A stretch of 64,000 nt of DNA from Flavobacterium geliluteum (GTDB taxonomy: Bacteria > Bacteroidota > Bacteroidia > Flavobacteriales > Flavobacteriaceae), in NCBI RefSeq assembly GCF_017948595.1, contig NZ_JAGFBV010000010.1, forward strand, positions 61,746 through 125,745, given 5' to 3'. Positions 9,109 to 18,680 of this stretch are shown here, one piece after another (position 1 is the stretch's first letter; each line of letters begins with the position of its first letter). The notes beneath the pieces were generated by a model, which saw nothing but the letters and a program-made list of their open reading frames with translations, was not told the origin of the DNA and did not search any database. A program made the position numbers and the translations under genes.

Positions 9109-9726
9109 ATGAAAATATTTGTAACAGGAATTTCTACCGATGTTGGTAAAACAGTTGCTTCTGCTATTATTGTAGAAGCTTTGGAAGCAGATTATTGGAA
9201 ACCCGTTCAGGCGGGAGATTTAGATAATTCAGACAGTCATAAAGTAAAAGCTCAAGTTTCAAATGCTAAATCTCAATTTTTTCCAAATGCCTATCAGTTG
9301 AATACGCCTGCGAGTCCCCATTTTGCAGCAGAAATTGATGGCATTATTATTGATTTGAAACAAATTCAGGAGCCCAAAACATCCAATTATTTGGTGATTG
9401 AAGGTGCTGGCGGAATTTTTGTTCCGCTTAACGAAAATGATTCTATTATCGATTTGATTCAGCCCGATTATAAAGTCATTGTTGTTTCCAGACATTATTT
9501 AGGAAGCATCAATCATACTTTGTTAACCATTGAAGCCATTCAGAACCGAGGTTTTGAAGTGGCCGGAATTATTTTCAGCGGAAGCGAAAATAAAGCAACA
9601 GAAAGTTTGATTTTGAATAGAACGGGTGTTAAAAATATCGGAAGAATTGACGAAGAACCTTATTTTGATCAAAATGTAATTCGGGAATACGCCGATTTGT
9701 TTAGGAACAACTTATTAGAATTGTAA
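9109..9726 (+). CDS. bioD: Dethiobiotin synthetase
   Basis: The protein has 205 residues. BioD uses ATP and CO2 to close the ureido ring on 7,8-diaminononanoate. The P-loop is at the N-terminus (FVTGISTDVGKTVAS) with the TDVGKT form typical of BioD. The catalytic-base region includes YWKPVQAGD with the conserved lysine. The switch-like strand is LVIEGAGGIFVPL, also a BioD hallmark. bioA follows after 63 bp on the same strand, and the two enzymes act in consecutive steps. Length is slightly shorter than E. coli BioD, but all motifs are present. Confidence 0.95.
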   Translation: MKIFVTGISTDVGKTVASAIIVEALEADYWKPVQAGDLDNSDSHKVKAQVSNAKSQFFPNAYQLNTPASPHFAAEIDGIIIDLKQIQEPKTSNYLVIEGAGGIFVPLNENDSIIDLIQPDYKVIVVSRHYLGSINHTLLTIEAIQNRGFEVAGIIFSGSENKATESLILNRTGVKNIGRIDEEPYFDQNVIREYADLFRNNLLEL

Positions 9727-9789
9727 AATGTAATTTGTAATAAGTAAAACTGACTACATCTCACATTTAACAAAAAACATTTTCACAGT

Positions 9790-11061
9790 ATGACTTTACA
9801 GGAAAAAGACAGCCAATACCTTTGGCATCCTTATACACAACACAAAACTGCACAAACTCCAATCGTTATTTCTAGAGGAGAAGGCGCTTTGCTTTGGGAC
9901 GAGAATGGCAAAGAATATATCGATGCCATTGCCTCGTGGTGGGTGAACCCTTTTGGGCATAGCAATAAATTTATCGCGGACGCGATTTATAAACAATTGA
10001 CTACTCTGGAACATGTTTTGTTTGGAGGTTTTACGCATGAGCCCGCAATAAAAGTGGCCGAAAAATTGCTCGAAATTCTTCCTAAAAACCAACAAAAAAT
10101 ATTTTTTTCAGACAATGGTTCTACAGCGGTCGAAGTGGCGATAAAAGTAGCTTTACAGTATTTTTTCAATAAAAATGAAAAGCGAACTACGATCATTGCT
10201 TTTGAAAACGCTTTTCACGGAGATACATTTGCGGCAATGGCGGCAAGCGGAATTTCGTTTTACACGCAGGCTTTTCAAGGGATGTTTATTGATGTGGTGA
10301 GAATTCCGGTTCCTGTAAAAGGACAAGAGCAAGAGAGTTTTGAGGCTTTAGAAAATGTAATTAAAAGTCATAATTGTGCTGGGTTTATTTTTGAACCTTT
10401 GGTGCAAGGAGCTGCAGGAATGGTCATGTACGAACCCGAAGCGTTAGCAAAACTGATCAGGATTTGCAAGGAAAATAATGTGTTGACGATTGCAGACGAA
10501 GTGATGACAGGTTTTGGTAAAACAGGAAAAACCTTCGCAATGGATTATGTTTCTGAAGAACCACACATGATTTGTTTATCGAAAGCCTTGACGGGCGGAA
10601 CAATCCCGATGGCGATTACTACTTTTACTTCGGCTGTTTTTGAGGCTTTTTATGATGATGATATCAATAAAGCCTTGTTTCATGGACACACTTTTACAGG
10701 GAATCCAACAGGTTGCGCAGCTGCTTTGGCCAGTATCGGTTTGTTGCAAACACCAGAAATGCAAGCCAATATCAAAAGGATAAATGCAAGTCATTTACTA
10801 TTTCAAAAGAAAATAGAAAATCACCCTAAGGTAATTACTGCCAGAACTTTAGGTGTTATTTTTGCTGTTGAAATAAAATCGGACACAACAGAAAGTTACT
10901 ACGGATCGATGCGAACGAAATTGTATAATTTCTTTATTGAAAAAGGTGTTGTTTTGCGTCCAGTTGGAAATATTGTCTACATTTTACCGCCTTATGTAAT
11001 GACTGAAGAACAACTTCAAAAAGTATATGCAACCATTGAGGAAGCGATCGAAATGGTGTAA
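9790..11061 (+). CDS. bioA: Adenosylmethionine-8-amino-7-oxononanoate aminotransferase
   Basis: The protein has 423 residues of class III PLP aminotransferases. BioA transfers an amino group from S-adenosylmethionine to 8-amino-7-oxononanoate, giving 7,8-diaminononanoate, the substrate of BioD. Typical BioA features are the N-terminal LWHPYTQHK, the IDAIASWWVNPFGHS segment with the WW pair, FFSDNGSTAVEVAIK, the AFHGDTFAAMA loop, DEVMTGFGKTGKTFAM, and the PLP lysine in CLSKALTGG. It is transcribed after bioD and ends at a perfect hairpin. The ketoacyl synthase gene that follows may belong to the same pathway. Confidence 0.96.
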   Translation: MTLQEKDSQYLWHPYTQHKTAQTPIVISRGEGALLWDENGKEYIDAIASWWVNPFGHSNKFIADAIYKQLTTLEHVLFGGFTHEPAIKVAEKLLEILPKNQQKIFFSDNGSTAVEVAIKVALQYFFNKNEKRTTIIAFENAFHGDTFAAMAASGISFYTQAFQGMFIDVVRIPVPVKGQEQESFEALENVIKSHNCAGFIFEPLVQGAAGMVMYEPEALAKLIRICKENNVLTIADEVMTGFGKTGKTFAMDYVSEEPHMICLSKALTGGTIPMAITTFTSAVFEAFYDDDINKALFHGHTFTGNPTGCAAALASIGLLQTPEMQANIKRINASHLLFQKKIENHPKVITARTLGVIFAVEIKSDTTESYYGSMRTKLYNFFIEKGVVLRPVGNIVYILPPYVMTEEQLQKVYATIEEAIEMV

Positions 11062-11082
11062 TTTTTTTTGGAAATAAATAAT

Positions 11083-11128
11083 TAAGGTGTTTTGGCAAAT
11101 ACAGAAATGATTGTGCCAAAACACCTTA
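11083..11128. terminator. Perfect hairpin after bioA
   Basis: Fifteen-base arms TAAGGTGTTTTGGCA (11083-11097) and TGCCAAAACACCTTA (11114-11128) pair without mismatch. The T tract is weak, so it could also be a processing or bidirectional stop signal. Confidence 0.7.
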
Positions 11129-11195
11129 TTAGTTATGTGGTTTTAATTAGGTATAAAAATAAACTTTTGCGAACTTTGCGGCAAAATACATTATT

Positions 11196-12365
11196 TTGAA
11201 TTCAACAAAAATTGCCATAACTGCTTTTTCTTCTCTTTCTCCTCTGGGAAATAATTCTGAAAGTGTTTGGAAAAAGTACCTCGATAATCAGCATTGTTTT
11301 TCAACTCAGTTTTTAGATCAACAAGAAACTTCGGTGGCTTCATTAGATGCTGAGTCGAAAGAGATTGTGGCAAAACTGCGGGAATCTGATGCAAAATATA
11401 AATTTCTGGATGATTCTGTTTTATTTGCTTTAGCGGCTTCGCGAAAAGCAGTTCAGGATGCAGGCTGGAAAGAGGATGCGGTTTTTGGAATTAATATTGG
11501 TTCTTCGCGAGGAGCTACAGATTTATTCGAAAAACATTATAAAGAATATATTGACACAGGAAAAGCACAAACTTTGGCTTCTCCGACCACTACTTTAGGG
11601 AATATCTCCTCTTGGATTGCGCATGATTTACAAAGTACAGGTCCAGAAATCTCACATTCTATTACGTGTTCTACAGCACTTCATGCCTTGTTAAATGGTG
11701 TAGCTTGGTTAAAATCAGGCATGGCCGATAAGTTTTTGGTAGGCGGAAGTGAAGCTCCATTGACCGATTTTACCATTGCCCAAATGCGCGCTTTAAAGAT
11801 TTATTCGCGACTTGATCAGGCGAAGGATTTGTGGCCAAACCTAGCTTTTGATTTCGAAAAAACGCAAAACACGATGATTCTGGGAGAAGGTGCTTCGGTT
11901 TGCTGTTTGGAGGCTGGCGAAAAAGAAAATGCGATTGCGTATATTTCGGCTGTAGGTTATGCTACTGAAATTTTGGAGCATAACATCTCGATTTCGGCGG
12001 AAGCTACTTGTTTTCAAAAATCGATGAAAATGGCTTTGAAGGATGAAAGTCCCGAAAATATTGATGTAATTGTAATGCATGCTCCAGGTACTATAAAAGG
12101 AGATTTGACAGAATTACGAGCTATAGAAAAAGTTTTTGGAGCTCATTTGCCACTTCTGACTACAAATAAATGGAAGATCGGTCACACTTTTGGCGCATCC
12201 GGAATGTTAAGTCTTGAATTGGCTCTTTTGATGATGGAACACAATAAATTTGTCGATGTTCCTTTCGCGAAAGCGCAAAAACAACACAAGGAAATCAAAA
12301 AAATACTGATCAACGCGGTCGGTTTTGGTGGAAATGCCGTGAGTGTCCTCGTCGAAAAAGCATAA
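11196..12365 (+). CDS. Beta-ketoacyl synthase next to the biotin genes
   Basis: The 389-residue protein has the thiolase fold of ketoacyl-ACP synthases. The complete Cys-His-His triad is visible: Cys158 in ITCSTALHAL, His295 in VMHAPGTIKGD (where FabF has HGTGT) and His330 in KIGHTFGASG. The start is TTG, preceded by a near-match -7 element (GAACTTTG). The family condenses malonyl-ACP with an acyl primer. It is too divergent to be the housekeeping FabF. Its position 134 bp after bioA, together with the lack of bioC, bioH, bioW or bioI in this window, makes a role in building the pimeloyl chain plausible. Another fatty-acid or polyketide-like role cannot be excluded. Confidence 0.85.
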   Translation: MNSTKIAITAFSSLSPLGNNSESVWKKYLDNQHCFSTQFLDQQETSVASLDAESKEIVAKLRESDAKYKFLDDSVLFALAASRKAVQDAGWKEDAVFGINIGSSRGATDLFEKHYKEYIDTGKAQTLASPTTTLGNISSWIAHDLQSTGPEISHSITCSTALHALLNGVAWLKSGMADKFLVGGSEAPLTDFTIAQMRALKIYSRLDQAKDLWPNLAFDFEKTQNTMILGEGASVCCLEAGEKENAIAYISAVGYATEILEHNISISAEATCFQKSMKMALKDESPENIDVIVMHAPGTIKGDLTELRAIEKVFGAHLPLLTTNKWKIGHTFGASGMLSLELALLMMEHNKFVDVPFAKAQKQHKEIKKILINAVGFGGNAVSVLVEKA

Positions 12366-12375
12366 TTTTTATAGC

Positions 12376-12406
12376 ACAAATCTCAATTTTAAGCTTTGAG
12401 ATTTGT
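12376..12406. terminator. Hairpin between convergent ketoacyl synthase and recX
   Basis: ACAAATCTCAA (12376-12386) pairs with TTGAGATTTGT (12396-12406). It probably serves both converging genes. Confidence 0.6.
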
Positions 12407-12408
12407 TG

Positions 12409-12882
12409 TTAGGCCTTAGTTTCTAATTCTTTTAGTTTTTCGTAAACCAAATTACTTTCGTATCCTCGACGAAGCAGGTAGTCGCAGAATTTTTTTCTTT
12501 TTTTTAATAGATTGGTTTCTGTTAAATTATTCCAGCAACGTTCTGCAATATTCTCAAATGTAGTATAATATTCCTCGGGTGTAATTTCTTTTAGCGCCAA
12601 GTTGATATTATAGGAAGAAATATGCCTTGCTTTCAGCTCACTTGTGATTCTAATTTTTCCCCATTTTTTGATGCGATGTTTTCCTCTGGCGAAGGTACAG
12701 GCAAAACGAGTTTCGTTAAGAAAATTATTTTCAATGAGCTGAACTACAATCAAATCGATTTCGGCGGTCGTCATTTTCAAACTTAATAATTTACTTACAA
12801 CTTCATTATGGCACCTTTCCTGATAGGCACAGAAGCGCTCTAATTTTTGTAAGGCTTCTTTAGGTGTGTTTATTTCGTTCAT
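12409..12882 (-). CDS. recX: Regulatory protein RecX
   Basis: The 157-residue protein has the three tandem three-helix repeats of RecX. It begins ALQKLERFCAYQERCHNEVVSKLL and continues with DLIVVQLIENNFLNETRFACTFARGKHRIKKWGKIRI, the most conserved block, and a C-terminal repeat with CDYLLRRGYESNLVYEKLKEL. RecX binds RecA filaments and limits their activity. recA is not adjacent here. The gene converges on the ketoacyl synthase gene and is separated from it by a shared hairpin. Confidence 0.9.
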   Translation of the reverse strand: MNEINTPKEALQKLERFCAYQERCHNEVVSKLLSLKMTTAEIDLIVVQLIENNFLNETRFACTFARGKHRIKKWGKIRITSELKARHISSYNINLALKEITPEEYYTTFENIAERCWNNLTETNLLKKRKKFCDYLLRRGYESNLVYEKLKELETKA

Positions 12883-13183
12883 CTGTATTTTCTTTCTTTT
12901 TTTGCGAACAAATCATAAAATTTTATGAATTTGTCGCACAAAACCTTTTTTTATACGTATTTTTTGTCAAATCGATATCTAAGATATTGTAAACCTGCAT
13001 TATTGTCATAATTTTGTGTCCAAAATTAAGGAATATTTTATTCCTTTTTGGTATAAAATAATCGTTCCCAAATTTACCGATAAGATCAGTTGTTAGAAAA
13101 AAAACAATTTTGAAAACCACAATATTGTTTTTTACGTAACTGGTGTGATCAACGATAAAGTTAAGTTTAATATCTTTTGTTAT
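12883..13183. other. Intergenic region upstream of recX and the first T9SS gene
   Basis: About 300 bp lie between divergent genes. It holds a perfect 8-bp inverted repeat, AAGGAATA-N3-TATTCCTT (13028-13046), of operator size. It also holds a hairpin with arms AAAAAACAAT and ATTGTTTTTT (13099-13133), about 50 bp before the start at 13184, which could act as a terminator or attenuator. No gene is visible here. Confidence 0.5.
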
Positions 13184-16100
13184 ATGTTTAAAAAATTACT
13201 TTTTAGTGCCGTTTTAATTATTTTTATTAGCCAAAATGTACAATCACAATGTGGTTATGGTGGAAACAGTAGACAATCCGGGACAATACAGTCTATTTGT
13301 TACAACAGAGAAAATTCTGCTACCAATGTTGCATTAGTAAATTTTACTAATGTTGATTTACGTCAGCATGTTCGTGTAAATGTTATTCAAGGTTTAACGT
13401 ATACTTTTACCACTTCGGCTACCGATTATGGTTTTATTAAGCGTCTTACTCTCTATGATGCAGCAGGGGATTTTATTGTACAAGGTAACGCAAGTGCCAA
13501 TAACACGGGAGTTACACTTAACTGGACAGCCACTTACACAGGTGAAGTGCGTGTTCAATTTAATGATAATGCGAACTGTGGCAATTCTTCTAATAATAGT
13601 CCAGTAACCATTACTGCAGCTTACACAGGAGGAAGTAATTCTTCTGATTCTCAAACCGCAGAAGGTACAAATTCATGGATTGGTCATGTGTATGATTTTT
13701 CTAATTCTACTGTGGCTGTGCCCCCTTCTGATGCAAATGCTTTTGCTAATTATTTAGGTTCTTTTACTCAGGCAAACACGGTTACCGGAACTACAACGTC
13801 TTTTTCTCAGTCATACGGTAGTTCTGATAATTGTTTTGCTTTTACAGCTGGAGGAACAGGACAAACGGTAAGAACAGATACTTTTGCCGTGCGCTACAGA
13901 ATGACTTCTACTTTGGTAGGATGTTATATGGTTACTGTAACAGGAGATGATGGTGTGAGATTATATGTTGACGGCGTAAAAGTTTTTGATGCCTGGTCCC
14001 AACAAAGCTCCACTACTTACCAGAACGTTTTGGTTAATTTAACAGGAAGCAGTAAGTTAGTATTTGAGTACTACGAAAAAAATGGTTCTAATGTTTCTAA
14101 TTTTAGCATGAGACCAGTTGATCCTACAGTAAACACAATTGTTACTACAGGTCCTATTACTCGTTGCTCAGGAACAACTACAGTACTTGATGGTTCTGCA
14201 ATAGCATACGTAGGGTCATCAACAAATCCTTCTATAAGATTCCAATGGCAATCTTCGACTGATAATACTAATTTTACAGATATTGCTGGAGCAACAGCAG
14301 AAAATTATACGGTTCCTGCAACAACTCCTACGGCTAACACAACTCTTTATTACAGAAGAGTGATGTCAGGGACAAATGCTTCGGCTTGTTCTTATCCTTC
14401 AAGTAGTATTGCTATAACAACAGCAACAGCTGCTGTTGGCGGAACAGTAACCGGAGGAACAACTATTTGTTCTGGTAGTACAAGTGGTTTATTGACTTTG
14501 GGAGGATATACAGGAAATATTGTACGATGGGAATCTTCTTCGAATAGTTTTGCTACTATTACAGTAATTAATAATACAACTCCAACATATACTTCTTGCC
14601 CTTTGACTGTTAATACACAATTTAGAGCAGTTGTTCAGAGTGGTGGAAGTACTTGTAATACAGTAAATTCAAACGTTACTACTGTTGTAGTAAATGCAAC
14701 AAGTGTAGCGGGAACAGTATCTGCCAATCAATCAATTTGTTCAGGATCACAACCAGCAAATATTACTTTAACCGGTAACACAGGAAATATTCAGTGGCAG
14801 GTATCTACTAATAATTCTACTTTTTCGAATATTGGTGGAAACTCAAATACTTTGACTAGTGCACAAATGGGTGCTTTAACGTCAACTCGTTATTACAGAG
14901 CTGTAGTGACTAGTGGTGTTTGTCCGAGCGCAACTTCTGCAACAGTTGTTGTAACAGTAAATACAGCAGTTCCAGCGACACCGGGTGCTATTTCAGGCGT
15001 TACTCCACAATGTCCAGCATTGACAAGTCAGGTATATTCTATAGCTGCAGTAGCCAATGCCACAAGTTACGTTTGGACAGTTCCTACAGGATGGTCTATT
15101 ACGTCAGGTCAAGGAACAACAAGTGTTACAGTTACTACTGGAAATTCATCTCAAAGCGGTAATATTTCTGTTGCTGCAGTAAATGGTTGTGGTACTAGTA
15201 CGAACCAAGCTTACTTTTATGTAAATGTTAGTAATCCAGCTCCTGCATCTGCGCCAGTAGCAAGTGCGGCAACTTCTGCCCAATGTGAGGCAGTTGTAGC
15301 CAATTGGTCGACTGTAACAAATGCAACGGGTTATTATTTAGACATCGCAACAGACAATGCTTTTACAAATTTTGTTTCCGGATATAATAATTTCAATATA
15401 GCTTATTCTGCATCAAATGTTTTTGTTGGTGGATTACCGGGTGGAACCTTATATTATAGAGTAAGAGCTTATAATAGTTGTGGTGTAACGGGTAACTCTA
15501 ATACTATCACTTTTTCTACTACAGGGCCTGTAGGCGGTACAGTAGCTTTAGCACAGACAATATGTTCAGGTACTCAGCCTGCTACGTTAACTTTGAGTGG
15601 CAATACAGGAACAATTATCAGATGGGAAAAATCAAGTAACGCGGCTTTTTCATCACCTGTAACCATCAATAATACAACATCAACTTTGACAGGAGCTACT
15701 ATTGGAAATTTAACTTCTAGTACTTATTTCAGAGCGGTAGTTCAAATTCAATCAGGGTCTTATTGTACGGCTTTTTCATCGGCAGTTTTAATAACTGTTG
15801 GGGATTCTGGAGGGACAGTTTCTCCTTCACAAACAATCTGTTCAGGTACTCAGCCTACTACTTTAACTTTAAGTAGCTATAGCGGAACAATTGTTAGATG
15901 GGAAATGGCAAATAATCCTGGTTTTTTATCTCCGACAACAATAGCAAATACAACTGCAACCTTAACAGGTGCTGCAATTGGAAATCTAACTGCGACGACT
16001 TATTTTAGAGCTGTAGTACAAAGTGGTAGTTGTCCTGCTGCTTTTTCAAACGCTGCATCTATAACTGTTCAGCCTAATACAAGTGTTGGTGCTGCTTCAT

Positions 16101-18202
16101 CGACTCCAAATGTTTGTGCTGGAACTCCAATGACAACAATTACACATACTACAGCGGGAGCAACAGGAATTGGTACAGCATCAGGGTTACCTGCGGGAGT
16201 CACAGCATCTTGGGCGACAAACACAATTACAATAAGCGGAACGCCAACTGTTGGAGGGACTTATAATTATAGTATTCCATTAATAGGTAGTTGTGGTCCT
16301 ACAGTTTTCGCAACGGGTACTATTAATGTTTCGGGAGCGGCTCCATTAGCCACAGCGGCCACTTCGCCAAATTGTAATGGTTTTACGGCGAATTGGTCGA
16401 GTGTTGTTAATGCTACGAGTTATGTACTGACAATAGCCGAGGATAATGCTTTTACAATGCCGGTATCAGGATATAATAATCTTAATGTTGGTAATGTGAC
16501 GACGTATGTCGCTACAGGGTTAACGGCATTAAAAACGTATTATTACCGTGTTGTAGCGGTTTCAGGTTGTGGCAACAGTGCAGCTTCTAATGTTATTTCG
16601 ATAGAAGTAAAAGCATTATTGAGCACGACTTGGAATGGGACAAGCTGGGATAATAGTGCTCCAAAGAATCCAAATGTAAACATTATTTTTAATGGCAATT
16701 ATGATTCTTCGGGTGATTTGTCAGGCTGTTCATGTCAGGTAAATTCAGGAACGGTAAACATAATCAACGGTGACATATTAAAGTTAGTTAATGCCTTGAA
16801 AGTTTCGGCAGGTACTTTAATATTCAAAGACAAATCTACTTTAGTACAAACTACTGATGTTCAGAACACAGGAAATATTGTTTATGAGCGTAACACGCTG
16901 ATCAATCGTTTTGATTATACCTATTATGGGTCACCTGTTACAGGTCAAACAATGGTGGGATTCTCACCAGAGACTTTGGGTGATAAGTTTTTGACTTTTG
17001 ACGGAGCGAATTCAAAATGGTTTTATGAGAATAATGCCAATGTGATGCTACCAGGAAAAGGTTATGTTATTCGTGGACCACAATCTTTTCACGATACCAA
17101 CCGATCTTTGTTTGTAGCCAGATTTACAGGAATTCCAAACAATGGTCCTGTAACCGGCGAATCGGTAATTGCAGCAAAAAGTTATGTTGTGGGTAATCCT
17201 TATCCCTCAGCGATAAAAATAACAGATTTCTTAGCCGCCAACCCGTTTTTAGAGGGAACTGTTAGATTCTGGACACACAATACCAATATCTCGCCATCCG
17301 GCTCATTGTATGTTTATACCTCAACAGATTATGCTTCTTGCAACGCTACAGGTGGTACAGCAGCACAATCAGGAGGAGTTGCTCCAAATGGTTACATTGC
17401 TGCCGGACAAGCGATAATGGTAAAAGTAAGAGCAGGAGAGAGTCCATCGCAAATTGTTTTCAATAACGGAATGCGTAAGGATAATCCGGGTAATAATTCG
17501 CAATTTTTCAAAACTTCAAAAACCAATACAGAGGCCAAAGTTTGGCTTAATTTTAGTAACCCAAGTGGTGTTTTTAAACAAGCTTTAATTGGTTATGTTG
17601 ATGGAGCCAGCAACAGTTACGAAGATAAATACGACGGAACAACCAGCAACGCCAACACGGTTGCAGATTTTTATAGCTTAAGCGACAACAAAAGTTTGGC
17701 GATCCAAGGTCGTGCGTATCCGTTAGCTTCTAATGATGTTGTGCCATTAGGGTACAAATCGACTATCGATGGCAGTTTTACTATTGCAATCGATCATACA
17801 GAAGGTGATTTGGATTCTCAAAATGTGTATTTAGAAGACAAAGTGCTAAATGTTGTGCATGATTTAAAAGAATCAGCGTATACTTTTACTACTGCCAAAG
17901 GAACTTTCAAAGAAAGATTTGCACTTAAATACACTAACAAAACGTTGGGTACAGGAGATTTTGAGGCCGATCAGACAGGTGTTGTGGTTTCGGTAAAAGA
18001 TCAGGTAATCAAAGTTTCGAGCGCTTCAGAAAACATCAAAACGGTTTATGTTTATGATATTTCAGGAAAGTTATTGTTTGAAAAAATGAAGGTTAACGAT
18101 CTTTCATTATCGATCGAGCGTCTACCATCAAGCAATCAAATGCTGCTTGTCAAAGTAGTCTTAGACAATGATTTTGAAACTACTAAAAAGATAGCTTTCT
18201 AA
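13184..18202 (+). CDS. Large T9SS-secreted adhesin-like protein (copy 1)
   Basis: The ATG at 13184 is preferred over an upstream GTG at 13145 because it places a proper signal peptide (MFKKLLFSAVLIIFISQ...VQSQ) at the N-terminus; the protein then has 1672 residues. After a beta-rich N-domain comes a PA14-like domain (~150-320, with VTVTGDDGVRLYVDGVKVFDAW). Several Ig-like repeats of ~75 residues follow, each beginning like GGTVxxxQTICSGTQPxxLTL and ending YFRAVVQ. There are two FN3-like modules (CNGFTANWSSVVNATSYVL). The shared C-terminal module holds a TTWNGTSW start and GNPYPSAIKI, and ends in a T9SS sorting domain (VYVYDISGKLL ... LVKVVLDN). It should be displayed on or released from the outer membrane. 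DNA from ~16340 to the end is nearly identical to the paralogue at 21693-25700. Confidence 0.88.
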   Translation: MFKKLLFSAVLIIFISQNVQSQCGYGGNSRQSGTIQSICYNRENSATNVALVNFTNVDLRQHVRVNVIQGLTYTFTTSATDYGFIKRLTLYDAAGDFIVQGNASANNTGVTLNWTATYTGEVRVQFNDNANCGNSSNNSPVTITAAYTGGSNSSDSQTAEGTNSWIGHVYDFSNSTVAVPPSDANAFANYLGSFTQANTVTGTTTSFSQSYGSSDNCFAFTAGGTGQTVRTDTFAVRYRMTSTLVGCYMVTVTGDDGVRLYVDGVKVFDAWSQQSSTTYQNVLVNLTGSSKLVFEYYEKNGSNVSNFSMRPVDPTVNTIVTTGPITRCSGTTTVLDGSAIAYVGSSTNPSIRFQWQSSTDNTNFTDIAGATAENYTVPATTPTANTTLYYRRVMSGTNASACSYPSSSIAITTATAAVGGTVTGGTTICSGSTSGLLTLGGYTGNIVRWESSSNSFATITVINNTTPTYTSCPLTVNTQFRAVVQSGGSTCNTVNSNVTTVVVNATSVAGTVSANQSICSGSQPANITLTGNTGNIQWQVSTNNSTFSNIGGNSNTLTSAQMGALTSTRYYRAVVTSGVCPSATSATVVVTVNTAVPATPGAISGVTPQCPALTSQVYSIAAVANATSYVWTVPTGWSITSGQGTTSVTVTTGNSSQSGNISVAAVNGCGTSTNQAYFYVNVSNPAPASAPVASAATSAQCEAVVANWSTVTNATGYYLDIATDNAFTNFVSGYNNFNIAYSASNVFVGGLPGGTLYYRVRAYNSCGVTGNSNTITFSTTGPVGGTVALAQTICSGTQPATLTLSGNTGTIIRWEKSSNAAFSSPVTINNTTSTLTGATIGNLTSSTYFRAVVQIQSGSYCTAFSSAVLITVGDSGGTVSPSQTICSGTQPTTLTLSSYSGTIVRWEMANNPGFLSPTTIANTTATLTGAAIGNLTATTYFRAVVQSGSCPAAFSNAASITVQPNTSVGAASSTPNVCAGTPMTTITHTTAGATGIGTASGLPAGVTASWATNTITISGTPTVGGTYNYSIPLIGSCGPTVFATGTINVSGAAPLATAATSPNCNGFTANWSSVVNATSYVLTIAEDNAFTMPVSGYNNLNVGNVTTYVATGLTALKTYYYRVVAVSGCGNSAASNVISIEVKALLSTTWNGTSWDNSAPKNPNVNIIFNGNYDSSGDLSGCSCQVNSGTVNIINGDILKLVNALKVSAGTLIFKDKSTLVQTTDVQNTGNIVYERNTLINRFDYTYYGSPVTGQTMVGFSPETLGDKFLTFDGANSKWFYENNANVMLPGKGYVIRGPQSFHDTNRSLFVARFTGIPNNGPVTGESVIAAKSYVVGNPYPSAIKITDFLAANPFLEGTVRFWTHNTNISPSGSLYVYTSTDYASCNATGGTAAQSGGVAPNGYIAAGQAIMVKVRAGESPSQIVFNNGMRKDNPGNNSQFFKTSKTNTEAKVWLNFSNPSGVFKQALIGYVDGASNSYEDKYDGTTSNANTVADFYSLSDNKSLAIQGRAYPLASNDVVPLGYKSTIDGSFTIAIDHTEGDLDSQNVYLEDKVLNVVHDLKESAYTFTTAKGTFKERFALKYTNKTLGTGDFEADQTGVVVSVKDQVIKVSSASENIKTVYVYDISGKLLFEKMKVNDLSLSIERLPSSNQMLLVKVVLDNDFETTKKIAF
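16340..18202 (+). repeat. Long direct repeat, copy 1 (shared C-terminal module)
   Basis: This segment is nearly identical to 23839-25700. The 120 bases at 17161-17280 match 24659-24778 exactly. A more diverged patch lies around 16635-16800. Confidence 0.9.
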
Positions 18203-18223
18203 AAACAGACCTTAATAAATGAC

Positions 18224-18255
18224 AAACCCACTCGAATTAACGAGTGGGTTTTTTT
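18224..18255 (+). terminator. Terminator after the first large T9SS gene
   Basis: AAACCCACTCG (18224-18234) pairs with CGAGTGGGTTT (18241-18251), followed by T's. Confidence 0.85.
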
Positions 18256-18680
18256 ATGTTAAAATTTTAAATTTCAAGAGAAAGAATCACTAAATGTGGG
18301 TATTGTTTAGCTTTAATTATTTGGTTAGATTTACTATCAGATGCATATAAAATACTTGCCTACAAGCTAATTTTCTGCATTTCTTACATATTTTACGTGA
18401 AGCCCCAGTTCGCGATTATGTAAACATGACAACTGATAAGTGCAATTTATAATTTCTACTTATTGATTTTTGTAAAAGAAGTACGCCACCATCAGTACCT
18501 CTTTTCGTCTTTTTTATTACCATTAAAAAGTGTTGTCCTGAATACAGGTATAGCACGAATTCATTATGTTCTGTTTATGCCCAAATTAATGTTGTTATTT
18601 CAACTTCTACCCGTTTAGAAGATACTCGCCTTTTAAAAGACTTTTTTGCCAAGATTGAATTGTAATTTAAAACTCTTATC
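18256..18680. other. Long intergenic region before stub gene 1
   Basis: No gene is visible. Two features stand out. The 20-mer ATCACTAAATGTGGGTATTG (18286-18305) recurs exactly at 25769-25788, upstream of the delta-60 gene. A segment at 18460-18505 (TTGATTTT...AAAGAAGTACGCC...GTACCT) has a clear counterpart at 20066-20105 before stub gene 2. Both stub genes also share AAGATTGAA shortly before their ATG. The upstream regions were therefore duplicated along with the genes. Confidence 0.6.
18286..18305 (+). repeat. Exact 20-bp intergenic motif, copy 1
   Basis: ATCACTAAATGTGGGTATTG is identical to 25769-25788. A relaxed form (CACTA...TTGGGGGTATT) lies at 38756-38775. It may be an operator or activator site. 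Confidence 0.6.

Noticed and set aside
13145..13183. GTG start for the first large T9SS protein
   Set aside because: It would put 13 polar residues in front of a normal signal peptide; the ATG at 13184 gives a standard N-terminus.
13590..16330. Repeated Ig-like coding units considered as a CRISPR or DNA repeat array
   Set aside because: The similarity is at protein level with ~75-residue period; there are no short identical repeats with unique spacers.
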